64,000 nucleotides of DNA. It comes from Prostheceraeus crozeri (taxonomy: Eukaryota > Platyhelminthes > Polycladida > Euryleptidae). The notes under the pieces were generated by a model, which saw only the letters and a list, made by a program, of their open reading frames with translations, was not told the DNA's origin and did not search any database. The DNA lies in assembly GCA_907163375.1 (NCBI GenBank), contig CAJQUW010008706.1:620001-684000 (forward strand). Reading direction: 5' to 3'. The translations under genes and the position numbers were made by a program. The first letter of the stretch is position 1; each line of letters begins with the position of its first letter. Positions 40,501 to 50,445 of this stretch are shown here, piece after piece.

Positions 40501-43500
40501 TGAAAGCAGATGTAGAAAACTTTTCAACACATCACACCAATGGCGGAAAGAGAACCAAAAGTGCATCTTACTTTGTTTGCGATTCCTCTTCGGTTGGATG
40601 TCTCTCCAGGAGAAGTCCCATTCCCGCAGGCCACATGTTCCAAACCCGAAAAGGAATTCGAGTTTCGTACTTCTCCCCTTGCGTCGTGTAGAAAAGCAGA
40701 CAATTGTCGGAGGTGAGCAGACAAATACCTTCCTTCTTCTCCCCGTGAGGTTTATTTAACACAGACACCGAAGTCCATATTCGAGAGGTCTCCACAAAAC
40801 TTCGCTTAGGTACCAAGAATTCGGCCCAGCACGCGCCGACAATGCTTTCCCCTTCCCCAACTGACACCACGTCGCTAATGCATGATGTGAGACGTCCAAA
40901 TGAGGGTCCAGGAGTAGTGTCAGAGTCCATTGATGATTCCTGAAATGACACGGATTAAGATCACAATAACTAGAAGTTCTTCGTCAGTCATGAAATCCAA
41001 CAGTTCAAGGTAGCACGCACTATGCTACTTCGTGGGAACAGATGAAGTTTCAAAATAGAGATAAGCCAAAAAACGTAGTCGGGGAAATTAAATTACTACG
41101 CAATGGTAATTCTGATTCTGATTTGATGTAGTTTGTCATTTGAATCATTTGATGCTCAAAGCGCTAAGGCAGCTTCTCATCTCAAAAGTCTGCATCGCCC
41201 GCAAGGCTCCCCAGGTACAGTATTTAATAGAATATAGCCGCCCTTGAATAGTAGCCTCGACTATTATTCGATGCCGCGTATGGACAGCTTAACAGAACCA
41301 TATATGCCCATGTGCTCCCTGCCGCTTCGAGTGTTACAAAGGCTTCTAAATGACTGTACGACATTGAATATGCAGAGAGAACTCCAGCGAGTTCCACATC
41401 CTTGAATGTGCATAATAGACGAGTGCTAATTACGACAGAGACGAGGCTAATTCTACTGAGTTGAAGGCTATGAAAACCATTCAACATTCCTTTTTAATTT
41501 AACAATATGTTGTATAAAATTTCATTGGCTACGGTTAATTTCAACCATAGGCTATTACTTTACTTTATCCTTTTAGCGTCTTCGTTTCCCCTATACTCGA
41601 GGGTTTGACGTTTGATCAACCGTCTCCAATGGTTTCGATCCTGGGCGTCCTCTTCTGTCGCACCAATCCTCGTCAGATCATCTTTGACGTTTGCGAGCCA
41701 AGTCCCTTCTTCGGCCTTCCACGAGGACGCGCTCCTTCCACCACGATGTCCAGTACACGACCAAGGGCTCCTTCTCCGTTTCTCCTCTTCACATGCCCGA
41801 ACCACCTCAGTCTTTTCTCCGTGATCACTTCTTCCAACGGGCTAATACCAAACCGACATGCCACTTCACTGCTGGAGATGTTATCAGCCAGTGATATGCC
41901 GCACATGCAGCGTAGCATTCTCCTGTCGCATGCCCGTAATTGATGTTGCAGTCTTTCTGTCAGATTCCAGGACTCCGCACCGTAGAGCAACACAGATCTC
42001 ACACAAGTGCTGTATACAATGGCTCTGCACTTCAGCGGGATATGACAGTTGCGTAGAAGACTGGCAAGCTCTTTCCACTTCCTCCACGCAGATGCAACTC
42101 TTGCTTTAACAGCTCGCTCTGATCCGCCGTTGCATGCGAGGAAGTCACCGAGGTAACAGAAATCGTACACTTCATCCATTTCTTGGTCATCACTTTCATC
42201 ATCGTCTTCATGAGCGCTGCTTAGCACAGTTGGGGAGCGAGAGCATGTGGGACAGCGGAAATCGACCACGTAACAAATGCTTCTCAAGCCGCTGCAGCGC
42301 TTGTGGCACCACTTGTTGCATTGACCACAGAGGACCGAGTTGACGCCAACACCCCTTCCACACACACCGCAAGGATACCTGCCACCGCGAATGGGTTCGC
42401 TGGGTTCCTTTCCGCTCACCATGTATTTGGTCTTCCCGATGTTGACTTTCATACCACACTTTTCCGATCTCTCCTTCCAGTTTCCAAACCTCGCCATGAC
42501 TTCCGTCTTGCTCTCACCAGTCAGAACCAGATCGTCGGCGTATAAGAGCTCCCAGACACCTCCGATCATGCAGTCTCTGGTTGCCTCCTCCATCACTAGG
42601 ATGAAGAGAAGTGGGCTGAGAGCGGATCCTTGATATAGTCCAACGTTGATCCCGAACTCGTCAGATACACCCCCTGCGACGTTGACTTGTGATTTCGAAC
42701 CGACATACAGTGACATGACGACATCGATGAGTCTCTCCGGAACACCTTGACGGCGAAGTGCCCATGCGACTGTACATCTGGGTACCCGGTCGAAGGCCTT
42801 CTGCAGGTCGACGAAGATGTGATGGAGTCTCTTCTTCTTTTCCAAAAACTTTTCTTGCAGGCTATTGCATGTTAATAAAAATGCTGTTCATTTCCTAAGC
42901 CTGTCCGGCTGGAAGGTTTAGTCAAAAGAATTGAATGAATGTTCTAGGATTTGGTGTCATAAGCTCTATAACTTAGTTGAATACTAAATCGGTAAATTTC
43001 TGCCGACAGAGCTTCAGTTAATGGAAAGGGCGGTTACTTTTGCCAATGCAAAGGTCTTTATATTACTCAGGTAGCCAGAACGAGCTTCTGTACGGAACGA
43101 GACCGAAAATGAGACTTTCACAAAATGATGTACACCCCATGTGCGAATCTGCGCGTCTGCCGAGTTCTAGTTAATTCCTCTTCTTGTCAGATGCGATCAA
43201 AGGAAAACACAAGTTAATTCAATGGGAAGCAGATTGCAGATTTTAATTAAAATGAAATTTTCCATGTTTTCGCCTATTACGGTGAAAGTACTAAGTCTTC
43301 AGGACATTTCCTGTTATGTTCATGCATCCCTGTAAGGGAAGCTAAACACATTCAGATTTGGCTAGCTGCCTAATGTCGGCTAGCCTGACACCCAATCAAC
43401 TCGGTGTGTGACCTCTATACCTCAGCCAAAATCGAAAAAAATTGCATGGCATCTTGAATTATCCGTCGGCCACGATATAGTCCCCAAACATTTTGAAATT

Positions 43501-44155
43501 CGAAAAAAACGTTTTTCCGATCCACCATAATGTGCATATCTCGAATCACTTGCCTAATTCGCTTACCTCGAGGTGCTTAATATATACCACTGAGTGGAAA
43601 GATCATATTTTAGCATCATGAATGATAGGCACCTCCTGCTCACGTCTTGTACTCAACCTGCCTACTGATCTAAGTTAATCAGTAAACGTGACGTGTAATG
43701 CTTCTAAACATGAGACAGAAATCTATTGCATCTACTTACCACTGGAGAGAATCGTGTTCTGACACAGTGTCCTCCTCGAATAAAGATTTCCTCCTCTAAA
43801 GGTGTTCTTCCGCTTGTTTCATCATCAGTATTACCTGGCTGTCTTATAAAGCAGAACTCAGTGCCTCCACCTGCCACGCCGTCACCCTCTCCTCCCAACC
43901 TGCACCTGCGCATCAAAGTAGAGATTGAAGCTGGAGATGCATCTGAACCATTTGGGGCGGGCGCAGGTGCGGGACGTGGTAAGAGGGGGAGGGACTGGGT
44001 GGGTAGATAGAGATGCTCAGCACAGTAGCGGCGTCCTAGAGGTCCCGGGAGAGCGCATACTAGGTCAGGGTTGATCATGACACTCGGATCGCAAAGAACT
44101 GAGGCGTCGGAATGGCAACGCATAGGCAACTGAGCAGGAATTCTGCGTTGATTGT
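16027..44155 (-). CDS. ANAPC1: Anaphase-promoting complex subunit 1 (partial, six exons)
   Basis: APC1 is the main scaffold of the APC/C, the nuclear and cytoplasmic ubiquitin ligase that drives mitotic exit. Six minus-strand exons line up in order with the N-terminal beta-propeller and following middle region of animal APC1. Exon joins A to B (phase 0), B to C (phase 2), C to D (phase 0) and D to E (phase 0) are consistent and bounded by GT-AG sites. Conserved blocks include WNMWPAGMGLLLER, GHPLDEPSPV, RHLCFLVPHAQRLACVK, RQTIYLYSGTQRV and LPREVGLKLISHWY. The 5' start, the exon(s) between E and G, and the C-terminal proteasome/cyclosome repeats are missing from what I can find. The exons are GC-rich against an AT-rich, transposon-filled intron background. 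The exon E to G interval is about 17.9 kb. Confidence 0.9.
16561..21431. other. ANAPC1 intron, no element resolved
   Basis: AT-rich intronic sequence. A short hairpin (ATGTAGAACATTT with its complement around GCTTAAGC) lies at about 19770-19817. The missing ANAPC1 exon should be somewhere between 16.6 and 34.4 kb but was not recognised. Confidence 0.4.
21432..22166. mobile_element. hAT-like MITE with GACTCCGACTCC repeats
   Basis: Its 735 bases have terminal repeats CAGGAATGCGGAGT (left) and CAGGGATGCGGAGT (right, complement). Imperfect 8-bp duplications flank it: ATTGAGAC at 21424-21431 and ATTGAGTC at 22167-22174. Both ends carry repeated GATAGGACTCCGACTCC variants. It has no transposase and lies in an ANAPC1 intron. 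Confidence 0.8.
22175..23817. other. ANAPC1 intron, no supported feature
   Basis: The open frame at 22722-23030 (+) has no recognisable domain. Nothing else is supported. Confidence 0.4.
23820..24048. mobile_element. 229-bp TA-flanked MITE
   Basis: Long inverted repeats begin GCACGAGGCCTTTCGTCCAA and run about 90-100 bases into a short AT-rich centre. TA dinucleotides flank both ends (23818-23819 and 24049-24050), as for Tc1/mariner-type insertion. A diverged copy of the right half lies at about 55312-55391. Confidence 0.85.
24051..24408. other. ANAPC1 intron, no supported feature
   Basis: Short interval between the MITE and the Penelope-like fragment. The Penelope-like element may begin inside it. 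Confidence 0.35.
24409..24975 (+). pseudogene. GIY-YIG endonuclease remnant of a Penelope-like element
   Basis: The frame 24409-24723 contains DPLPIAQRQQVVYSYRS, YVGRTERTPDKRKAEHIPR and nearby basic residues. These fit the GIY-YIG core (VVY...YVGRT...R..EH) of Penelope-like elements. A second frame, 24736-24975, continues with HHLECPHPGS and LKLRISETVLIRLSKPPL, the typical C-terminal ISE-IR-KPPL block. A frame break near 24723 separates them. The endonuclease nicks the target for priming. RT motifs are not visible upstream. Confidence 0.6.
25011..25045 (+). ncRNA. Hammerhead-ribozyme-like motif
   Basis: CTGAATGA at 25013-25020 is close to the CTGANGA box (one base longer). GAGCTGGC follows as a possible short stem II, then CGAAAC, then ATGTC at the expected cleavage position. 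The flanks AGTG and CACT can pair as stem I. The palindromic ACATGT as stem III is typical of the dimer-acting hammerheads of Penelope-like elements. Activity is uncertain because of the extra base. Confidence 0.4.
25046..25428. other. ANAPC1 intron, no supported feature
   Basis: Short AT-rich interval between the Penelope-like fragment and the mariner-type element. Confidence 0.4.
25429..26873 (-). mobile_element. Tc1/mariner-type transposon, internally deleted
   Basis: The element is 1445 bases, flanked by TA at 25427-25428 and 26874-26875. Its terminal inverted repeats are 201 bases (25429-25629 and 26673-26873), start CAGGGTGATTC and differ at only a few sites, so the insertion is young. 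The interior holds the two ends of a transposase gene with its middle deleted. It lies in the large ANAPC1 intron, on the same strand as the gene. Confidence 0.92.
25781..26513 (-). pseudogene. Mariner-like transposase with central deletion
   Basis: The frame 26513-25953 gives 186 residues: an N-terminal helix-turn-helix (FTNEEIATAVAYTISSYPED), a second helix-turn-helix (RRLSDDKRDEIVEAYGDDPT then LSQRKAAQLCSVSQSSVNRV), and the first catalytic Asp block NIVFSDEATFALNGSVN. It then jumps, in another frame, to the C-terminal KLYRDPRPRTLEALQERL region, ending at 25781 with HFEQFL. The middle, which should carry the other two catalytic acidic residues, is missing. This copy cannot make active transposase but has both intact ends, so it could be mobilised in trans. 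Confidence 0.88.
26876..29155. other. ANAPC1 intron, no supported feature
   Basis: Mostly AT-rich sequence. The minus-strand open frame at 27287-27628 and the plus-strand frame at 28664-28882 show no recognisable domain. The unlocated ANAPC1 exon could be here. Confidence 0.4.
31753..32841. mobile_element. Non-autonomous hAT element with TTCGGGCA repeats
   Basis: Its 1089 bases have ends CAGTGTTCCTACTGG (left) and CAGTGTTCCTAGTCT (right, complement), flanked by a perfect 8-bp duplication ACTTATGC (31745-31752 and 32842-32849). TTCGGGCATT recurs near both ends in inverted orientation. No transposase. It interrupts the CATACTATG array. Confidence 0.9.
32868..33180. repeat. 54-bp tandem repeat, about five to six copies
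   Basis: Units such as TATGTTTCATAGTATGTTAA followed by CACATACGTATGCGCTATTC repeat with a 54-base period. Because 54 is divisible by three, the frame stays open and gives repetitive HTYALFIFMHTMFHSML peptides, which are not evidence of a gene. A remnant of the same array lies before the hAT insertion at about 31680-31752. Confidence 0.9.
33192..34438. other. ANAPC1 intron, no supported feature
   Basis: AT-rich sequence directly downstream of ANAPC1 exon E on the minus strand. No transposon ends or exons were recognised. Confidence 0.4.
34439..34585 (-). CDS. ANAPC1: ANAPC1 exon E
   Basis: This exon of 49 codons is in phase 0 at both ends (acceptor TTCCGCAG, donor ACAGTG/GTGAGT). It begins VCKLALPSLG and includes SPKTSETSVTPKLSLKDP, matching VGKVFIPGLP and STPKPLSKL of vertebrate APC1. 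The following exon, which should carry the LLSPVPELRD-like and RDPVHNRVTLE-like segments, was not found. Confidence 0.85.
34739..35029 (-). CDS. ANAPC1: ANAPC1 exon D (beta-propeller)
   Basis: This exon of 97 codons is in phase 0 at both ends (acceptor TATCACAG, donor CAGAGA/GTGAGT). It encodes VIGFISEDYVRTRHLCFLV, LAFGPVQSIPAQEAVYL and LIVLLDPRQTIYLYSGTQR, closely following vertebrate FLCFLVES, FGSVTNIPAKDA and MLVLEGSGNLVLYTGVVR. Confidence 0.92.
35030..36795. other. ANAPC1 intron between exons C and D
   Basis: AT-rich intron of about 1.77 kb with consensus GT-AG borders. No element was resolved. Confidence 0.6.
36796..37417 (-). CDS. ANAPC1: ANAPC1 exon C (propeller and phospho-loop)
   Basis: The acceptor is ATTTTCAG and the donor is AATCAG/GTGAGA. 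It begins with FFLGHPLDEPSPV, contains HALWRLRP, and then a long Ser/Pro-rich loop with many SP/TP pairs (NSPLSP, LTHSPRSP, LSQSPGG, LSSPK) before the acidic SQDEEEGEGDAEP and LVWVEPDS. It corresponds to the human APC1 loop around residue 300, whose mitotic phosphorylation opens the CDC20 site. It exits in phase 0. Confidence 0.9.
37660..38215 (-). mobile_element. LINE 3' fragment split by a MITE
   Basis: On the minus strand, NRLRWFGHGMRKEP, GRPRKTWSDSVAADL and NDRQRWRSAIHS represent the C-terminal domain found in the PHD-type LINEs of this window. Its 3' end resembles the others (ACGTAAAACGCATAAGTG). The upstream piece LGKRSDDLRDML lies on the far side of a 200-bp MITE (37962-38161). Confidence 0.7.
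37962..38161. mobile_element. 200-bp MITE with TTA duplication (PIF/Harbinger-like)
   Basis: The inverted ends are GGCCTCAGCCACACT, flanked on both sides by TTA (37959-37961 and 38162-38164). The interior has AAGCAAAG/GCTTTGCTT words in both orientations. A 3-bp TTA duplication is characteristic of PIF/Harbinger. It is inserted in a LINE coding fragment, so it is younger than that LINE copy. Confidence 0.85.
38216..40571. other. ANAPC1 intron between exons B and C
   Basis: AT-rich intron sequence. Frames at 39271-39564 (-) and 39524-39751 (+) have no recognisable domain. Confidence 0.45.
40572..40939 (-). CDS. ANAPC1: ANAPC1 exon B (beta-propeller)
   Basis: The acceptor is CATTTCAG and the donor is ACAAA/GTAAGA. 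It enters in phase 0 and exits in phase 2. It encodes CWAEFLVPKRS, GICLLTSDNCLLFYTTQGE and IPFRVWNMWPAGMGLLLER, which follow the propeller strands of animal APC1 (LPFQVANVWPTKYGLLFER in vertebrates). Confidence 0.9.
41560..42870 (-). mobile_element. PHD-finger-type LINE, 5'-truncated, in ANAPC1 intron
   Basis: On the minus strand a long frame (42868 to about 41700) starts inside RT (LQEKFLEKKKR, FVDLQKAFDRVPR) and carries the QGSALSPLLFIL block and LLYADDLVLTGE. Next come the C4HC3 finger (CGVC, CGQC, CHKRC, CPTC) and the C-terminal LRWFGHVKR and GARPRGRPKK. One frame change near 41700 moves it to the frame with ANVKDDLTRIGATEEDAQDR, ending near 41560 with a GATAAAGTAAAGTAA tail. It is 5'-truncated at about 42870. 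It shares its domain order with the copy at 3587-5323 but is a distinct sequence. Confidence 0.88.
42871..43739. other. ANAPC1 intron with a dispersed repeat core
   Basis: Intron between exons A and B. At 43073-43137 a 65-base segment (AGCCAGAACGAGCTTCTGTA onward) matches the arms of the inverted repeat at 54156-55252. Confidence 0.6.
43740..44155 (-). CDS. ANAPC1: ANAPC1 exon A (N-terminal)
   Basis: The acceptor is CCCTCTGCAG and the donor is CCAGTG/GTAAGT. The exon enters in phase 2 and exits in phase 0. It encodes RRIPAQLPMRCHSD, a proline/alanine-rich stretch, then LEEEIFIRGGHCVRTRFSPV, which parallels the YDEELYVAGNMVIW region of vertebrate APC1. The first coding exon lies further upstream and was not identified. 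Confidence 0.8.
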
Positions 44156-44299
44156 CTGCAGAGGGATTATGTGATTACCTGCAATGGAGAACATTGAATT
44201 CATCACATGAACGACTTTCATTGCGAAAATTATACAGAGGAATCAATCAAATAACCAAAGATAAACAGAGGAAGCATCCATTCAATCAACTGTACGAGA

Positions 44300-45077
44300 T
44301 GTCAATTTTAGCCTCACAAGCTCTGCAGTGGCATTGTGGGCCGCCTGTCATCCGCAGTAGCTGCATTCGTGTGTCGCCGGTGTAACGGGAAAATGAGGAC
44401 CGACCAAACTCCATCATTTGGAGACGGTGATCTTTTCAAGGTTGATGAGGAAAGCTACGAAGTAGTGAATACTTTCCGTTACCTCGTTGATATCATTGAT
44501 GCTAACGGAGGAGCAAGTGCAGCAGTCAGAGCGGTTACCCGCAACCGTCGGTGCATGTTTCGCGATCTGGCACCCTTTCTGACATCCAGAGCAACTGCAC
44601 TTTCAATGAAGACAGTAATCTACAAGTCAAGTGTGCGCACCAACATGTTGTACGGCAGCGAGACTTGGCCATGTCATCAGTGTTTGAGGCATCTTGAGGT
44701 GAATGAAATGAGGATACTCCGTTGGATGTGCGGAGTCTCCTCTCGAGACTGCATTTCCAATGAAGAACTCAGAAGAACAGTGTACCTAAAGTCTATCGGT
44801 GACACTGTAAGAAGACGTCGACTAAGATCGTGTGGTCATGTGGAAAGGAAAGACGAATGAAAGTGGTTGAGGCGCGTGCGAAAAATACAAGTGAATGGTC
44901 GTCGACCTGTTGGACGTGGAGCGATAACATCAAAGAAGACCTTCGAGCGTTCGGGCTCCGTATGGAAGATGCAAGCAACCGAGCGAAGTGGAGAACTGCC
45001 ATACAAGCAAACAGTCGCACCTAACATGGATGGAACAATCGGCGTCAAATGGTACGAGTAAGTAAGTAGGAAAGTAA
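44300..45077 (+). mobile_element. LINE C-terminal fragment (PHD-finger-type family)
   Basis: The frame 44336-44860 gives the post-RT region: YEVVNTFRYLVDIIDANGG, KSSVRTNMLYGSETWP, RILRWMCGVSSRDCISNEEL and RRRRLRSCGHVERKDE. It then continues out of frame to DNIKEDLRAFG and ASNRAKWRTAIQ. The tail is GGTACGAGTAAGTAAGTAGG at about 45052-45071. It is 5'-truncated and lies upstream of ANAPC1 exon A on the opposite strand. Confidence 0.75.
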
Positions 45078-46589
45078 GAATCCTGCTTATGTAACCGATC
45101 TCTGGCTCCACGATAATGCAGTTTATAGGATGGGTCAGAAGTGACATGTAATTGAATAAATAATTATTATAATAATTTGTTGACACTGTCTATATTATAA
45201 TTTGAACTGACAGGGTTGCTGCCCTTTAATGCAGCGTTAATTTTCCTCTTTCCAAACCAATTGTTTTTCGTGTGTACAACAATTAAGGTAATCTCCAATT
45301 TTTGTGCTTATCCTATCAAGAACTAAATTCAACAATGGCTTTATTTTGATTAATTATCTTACTTGATAAATAACTAAATAACAGATTGAACGAAGATGAT
45401 TGTCTTTTCATTGTCTGCTTAATCGCTGAAATAACATTGTCCGGGGCTATAGGCCCATGGAAGTCACAATTAACACCCCTTATTCAACAATAGAATAAAG
45501 CTACCTCTGTCGATCTATCTCTCTCTCTTATCTCTGCGTGCAGTCAACACAACGAACGAGTACTGTGATTTCAATTTTTGTACAAATAGATTTATCGCAA
45601 GTCTATCGAAAAAGTGGAATTGAGGTTTATCAAGGTCAATTCCAATTCCAGTAGATTTAAATATCGTCAATTCCAATTCCAATTCCGACTTTTCCAACTC
45701 TGGTGTCAGACGCCTTATCATGAAGGCTGGGTAGATTGAAAATGATGCTGATTACGGCTTTCAGACGCTTTGTCGGGTCAGTGATAATTATAATGCGTTT
45801 AAGCAATAATTTGAATCGCGATAAAAATGTTTGATACTGTGCATGCAGTGATCGCAGTTTTTATCTAAACTCATCTCCTTACTTTCTTAATTATGCGTTT
45901 TATTTTCCTTGTTCAATTAAAAAGCTTGCTGAATTATTATTACTGCAATTATTCGATTTCGCTCATTATCATCATAGCGTAGAAATTGACAAAAGCATTG
46001 ATTTCATATATAGGGAAGACATTCTACGACGAGGCGTGAACGCATGTTCATGACCGTGCATCAAGGATTGGTACTCTCTGCGACATTGTGTACTTTCAGT
46101 CCTTACGTAGTCGAGGTGTCATTCGGCCATCGGTGGGTGGCCGTGTTCTGATCTCAACTGATGTTTGCAACGCTAAAATTAAATTTAAACAATTTGCTGA
46201 TTAATTAACGTGATGTTGATTATGATTAATGATTGATTAAATTTTCAAAACCGTGATTATGATTGAGATTAATGATTGAACTTAATTTCAATGACGTGAT
46301 TATGATCATGATTAGCCTCAAAAAGTTACTTGATTATGATTTTGATCAATGATTGATTAACCCACCTCTAGATGGACCAGACCTCATCAGACTGATAGAG
46401 TGACTTGTGTGCATGTATTACATGCACCGATCCGATGTTATCTTGGTCATGCTATGAGAGAAAAGACCAAAGCGGAGTCTGATGTACAATGTAGATTAAA
46501 ATATTTGTACACAAGTAAAGGATGCCACCCGCTGCGACGGCGAGATGAATCTGTCTTAGTCATTGTTGTAAAGCAATGCCGATTTCCAA
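45078..46589. other. No gene; two low-complexity transposon-end-like tracts
   Basis: At 45640-45705 CCAATTCCAATTCC words end in TTCCAACTCTG, and at about 46200-46372 TGATTATGATTAATGATTGA words end in TTAACCCACCTCTAG. Both look like single ends of hAT-type MITEs of the kind mapped elsewhere here (CAGAG start plus subterminal repeats), but their partner ends were not found. Confidence 0.45.
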
Positions 46590-47079
46590 TAAGTTTTAAT
46601 AATGAAAGCAACACAATTGACTTCATGTGTTTAATACCCGAGCGCTTTCGTGGCCTCTTGTCAAGGGTGGACGGCCAAGTGTGAACATGTACAGAGATGG
46701 CTGAGAAACATTCAATGATAACTGCCGCCAGTGACACCAAACAATCAGTGCCAAGGTAAAGACAATGAATAAGGGAACTCTTCATGTACACATAAAACAG
46801 GTCGTCTCGCAGCTATGTACAGTGCTTCCAATACAGGCAAAGAAAAACGATATTTACAAGATGATAAAATAGAAAAATATGTACAAAGTGGACGTCTGTG
46901 GTGTTGTCTTTACCTTGGCACTGATTGGTTGGTGTCACTGGCGGCAGTTATCATTGAATGTTTCTCAGCCATCTCTGTACATGTTCACACTTGGCCGTCC
47001 ACCTTTGACAAGAGGCCATGAAAGCGCTCGGGTATTAAACACATGAAGTCAATTGTGTTGCTTTCATTATTAAAACTTA
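46590..47079. repeat. Inverted repeat, 176-bp arms, 138-bp spacer
   Basis: 46590-46765 and 46904-47079 are reverse complements, with only a handful of differences over 176 bases. The arms include GAACATGTACAGAGATGGCT and its complement. The open frames on both strands in this region are mirror images from the two arms and not genes. No transposon hallmark was seen at the ends. Confidence 0.9.
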
Positions 47080-47511
47080 GTCATTGTTACCGATTTTCTT
47101 AAAAGATCATTCTCTGGCAGAATATTCGCCGAGAAGAAAATTATTGATGAAGCTGAGCGGCCGATGCCCGAGTTTCAAATGAAGACAGAAGCGTCAAAAA
47201 GACGGGAAGGTGTACGTACGTCGATGTGATGCTATTTTCCGTGGATGTGTGGAAGCACAAGTCTGAATATCAATTAAGAAAACTTTACTAACACAAATGA
47301 GGCAAGAAAGTTCCTACCATGTTGTCCTCGATGACTTCGTCAAACAGTCAAGGAGGATGGACTTCATTTTAAGATAATTTCATGATTATGCACGCTGTGA
47401 AGTACAAGAAATTCATTAGAACAAATAGCCTTTGTATAATCTTAATAGCAAATAACCGACCGAGTATCAAATAAAAATGTTTAAGATTCTATGAGTATAA
47501 ATTAGATTGAG
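47080..47511. other. No supported feature
   Basis: AT-rich sequence between the inverted repeat and a LINE fragment. Confidence 0.4.
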
Positions 47512-48140
47512 GCCCTTATAAGATAAGATCTCTTTATTGCCTTACAAGTTACAATCGGTAAGCGCAGTACATATCACGATAGTCAATAATAAACATAAGA
47601 ATGCAAAGAAGAGCTTACATGGCAGAATCATAAAAAGTGAGTAAAAAGTAAAATAAAACACTGAACAAAACTATTTACAATAGCAAATAAAAGACGAAGC
47701 GAAGCGCTTCGTCCTAGCGAAGGGTCTGCAAAGGGCACAGTTGGGTTTTGTATGCCGATTCACACGATGTTTGACTTTAGACACAAACATTTCTCTCAGG
47801 AGATGATCAGAACAACTTTCATTAACAATTTTTCACACATTGAATGCTTGAAAATAGCAATCGAAACACCAGGAAATTGAGAAACATCAACACCAATTAT
47901 GCGGAAGATGCGTCGTTCGATAGACAAAAGCTTCTTGAAAACATGTTCTGACATGTTGCAAATACATGGATATGCATATATCAAAATTGAGCGAATCAGT
48001 GTTACATAGCATCGCACCATCAAAGGAACAGGGTAGTGCGACTTCCTTAGGTTTCGAAAAATAAAAATACGCTTGGAAACCTTCTTGACAATGACATCAA
48101 CATGCAACTTCCACTTAAGATCAGACGCTTATAAATATCG
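47512..48140 (-). mobile_element. CR1/L2-like LINE 3' fragment
   Basis: On the minus strand LKWKLHVDVIVKKVSKRIFIF, then LIRSILIYAYPCICN and LLSIERRIFRIIG, give the conserved region after the RT palm. This resembles the same part of the LINE ending at 7584. A 3' UTR follows, with a hairpin (GACGAAGC...GCTTCGTC near 47692-47712), and the element ends CAATAAAGAGATCTTATC near 47512. It is 5'-truncated. Confidence 0.75.
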
Positions 48141-50445
48141 AATGATGAAACCTATAATGTACAAAGACCAATGAAAGCATAAGCATTTAAATAAATATCA
48201 AACACTGATTCCACGCATAGCATGCCTATTGAAAAGTAGATCCGTACACCACTGTGTAAAACACAATTTCATGAAGGACTTTGCGGAAACCATGTCTCAG
48301 ATCAGAAGTTATGGTGTGTAGACAGAGCAGATATGTGAACCATTCCCGCATTCGTACATGAAATTGACCTATATGTCAGTTTTCGTCATTCAAGGTTCGA
48401 GGTGGAATTTCTGACAGATAAGATGGTACAGAATCAGGGAGACAAAACTCGTACGTTTAACATAATGTCAAAAATTCCAAAAAATAGGAGCTGGTGAAAG
48501 AAAACGTGAATCATCTAGCGATCGAGAAAAGTCTCTCATGCTACCAACAATCCAGGTGGACCAAAGTGGAGAAGTTCCTAGGTGATAGTGGGTAAAAGAA
48601 AACGCAACTCTTTTTAGTTTTCAGATGGTTCTTTCAAACCAAGCCTCTCACTCTCCCCAGCTTGGTAAAGTCACTGTTTTGATAAAATCTCATTCTGGAA
48701 ATCGTTGATTAAGTATTTTTGCAGCTTTTGTAAAACTATAGTCGCTGATGCTATTATCAATATTAACAGTCAGCAATTGAAAGTATTAATCAGCTATTTT
48801 GAATAAACAAGCAGCACAGGGTTGACGACGGGTCTTGAAATCGTAAACTCATTAAAGAAGCGGCCTACATTATTTAAAGCAGAACTATTTCTTGCCAATT
48901 AAGATCAATGATATCTATTTAAGTTTAAATCGCAACTTTATTTTTGAAGAAAAGTCAACATGTCGACCAAAATGCATAATAAACAGCATTTTTGATAAGG
49001 AACATTCCGAGGAGAGTGACTGATCAAGAGATACCGGGTTCTAACATCAATGGCGATCAGAGAAAGAAGTAGAGCATTGTCAGAAGGACATGAAGCTCCT
49101 GCATCTCAACCCTCGACTTGTGCAAGACCAAACTCTGTAGATAAGGCGCACACACGCAAACAGGGACCGACTAGCCCAAATGTCGCACCCTTCAACCTGG
49201 GCCTCAACCGACACTAAACGAGGAGCAAGAGAGTAAGTGGTCAAGTGGCGGCTTTAGCGATCAAGCCTTTAATGCTCAGCATGACAAAATATTTTGTCTT
49301 ATTATCCACACTAAATCGACGTTCTTAACAATAAGAAAATTATCCTCTTGTATCAACAAGCCAAACTTTATTGCAGCATTTTTAAGCTTCCATTACATTA
49401 AATTACTATTCTCTGATCATATCAATGATATTAAGGTCATACCAAGTGTCATACTTAATTAAGATTTATTAAGTAGCTGACTTATTCTGAAAAATACAAG
49501 GGAATGTAAGTCTATTCGAGCAGGTCTCATTCGTCATTGGCCAATGCATCTCAAACGAATACAATAGCGAAACCTGTAGATACTAGATAATGAATTCCAT
49601 ACTCCATCTCATTCAATGGACGAAAAACACAAGTTACACGCATAGCTCCCTCGAAAGTTGTTCTCAACTGACAAGCGCCAGCTGACTGGACGGCAAGCTA
49701 CTGATAATCGACGTAGTGAGATGTCTTAATTGAGTCTCAGCAAGTTCAGTGACATCAGCTTCTGTATAATGTGCTTACTACACATTTCATGAGACAGAGA
49801 AAATGCAAATTGGAAATGAGCGCGAGATTTTGTTCGTCAAATCGGTAGAAGTTTATTTAGCTACGTATAACATTAACTCCTTGATAATGTATGCGTGGCT
49901 CAAAAAATTGCATTTTTAACACTTGGAATTTCCGCTTCATACCAAAGAATTTGATGAGCATGACCTTATGAAAAATCATGGATCTGCCAATGAAGTACTC
50001 CCCATCAGGGACTTGGACGGTGGCATCGTGACGGTGCCGCCACGTTGCCGACATAGTCTGGATCTCATAGTTGCTATTAAATTGGACTCCTTCCTACCGT
50101 CTTCCATTGCCACTCTCGGGGCTTGACCATGCGACCAAAATATTATCACTGTATCAACGAAACCACTTTGAATCGTTTAGGTCAATGAGAAATGAAGAAA
50201 AGGAATAAATTTTCACTGAAAAGCAATTTTTACAATTAAAATGTAATTGAAGAACTTATTGGGTCATTTACATGTGTCACCTATATTATTTCGCTTATTT
50301 TAATATTTCATGACATACAAGTCCCAATTCCAACACATATTCACTTTCGAACTGTTACTTGCATGAACATTTACGTTCTGTAATAGGGCGTGATTTGACT
50401 GGTGTACATTGAATCATCAAAAACAAAATATTTCATCATATTTCT
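48141..50445. other. No supported gene
   Basis: AT-rich sequence between the LINE fragment and DMAC2. Overlapping frames on both strands at 49857-50126 were considered as a first exon of ANAPC1 but show no convincing similarity. Confidence 0.4.

Noticed and set aside
46400-47021. Pairs of mirror-image open frames on both strands
   Set aside because: They come from the two arms of the 176-bp inverted repeat and encode no recognisable domain.
49857-50126. Possible first exon of ANAPC1 or a small gene
   Set aside because: Overlapping frames exist on both strands, but none shows the APC1 N-terminus or another domain, and no convincing donor site leads to exon A.
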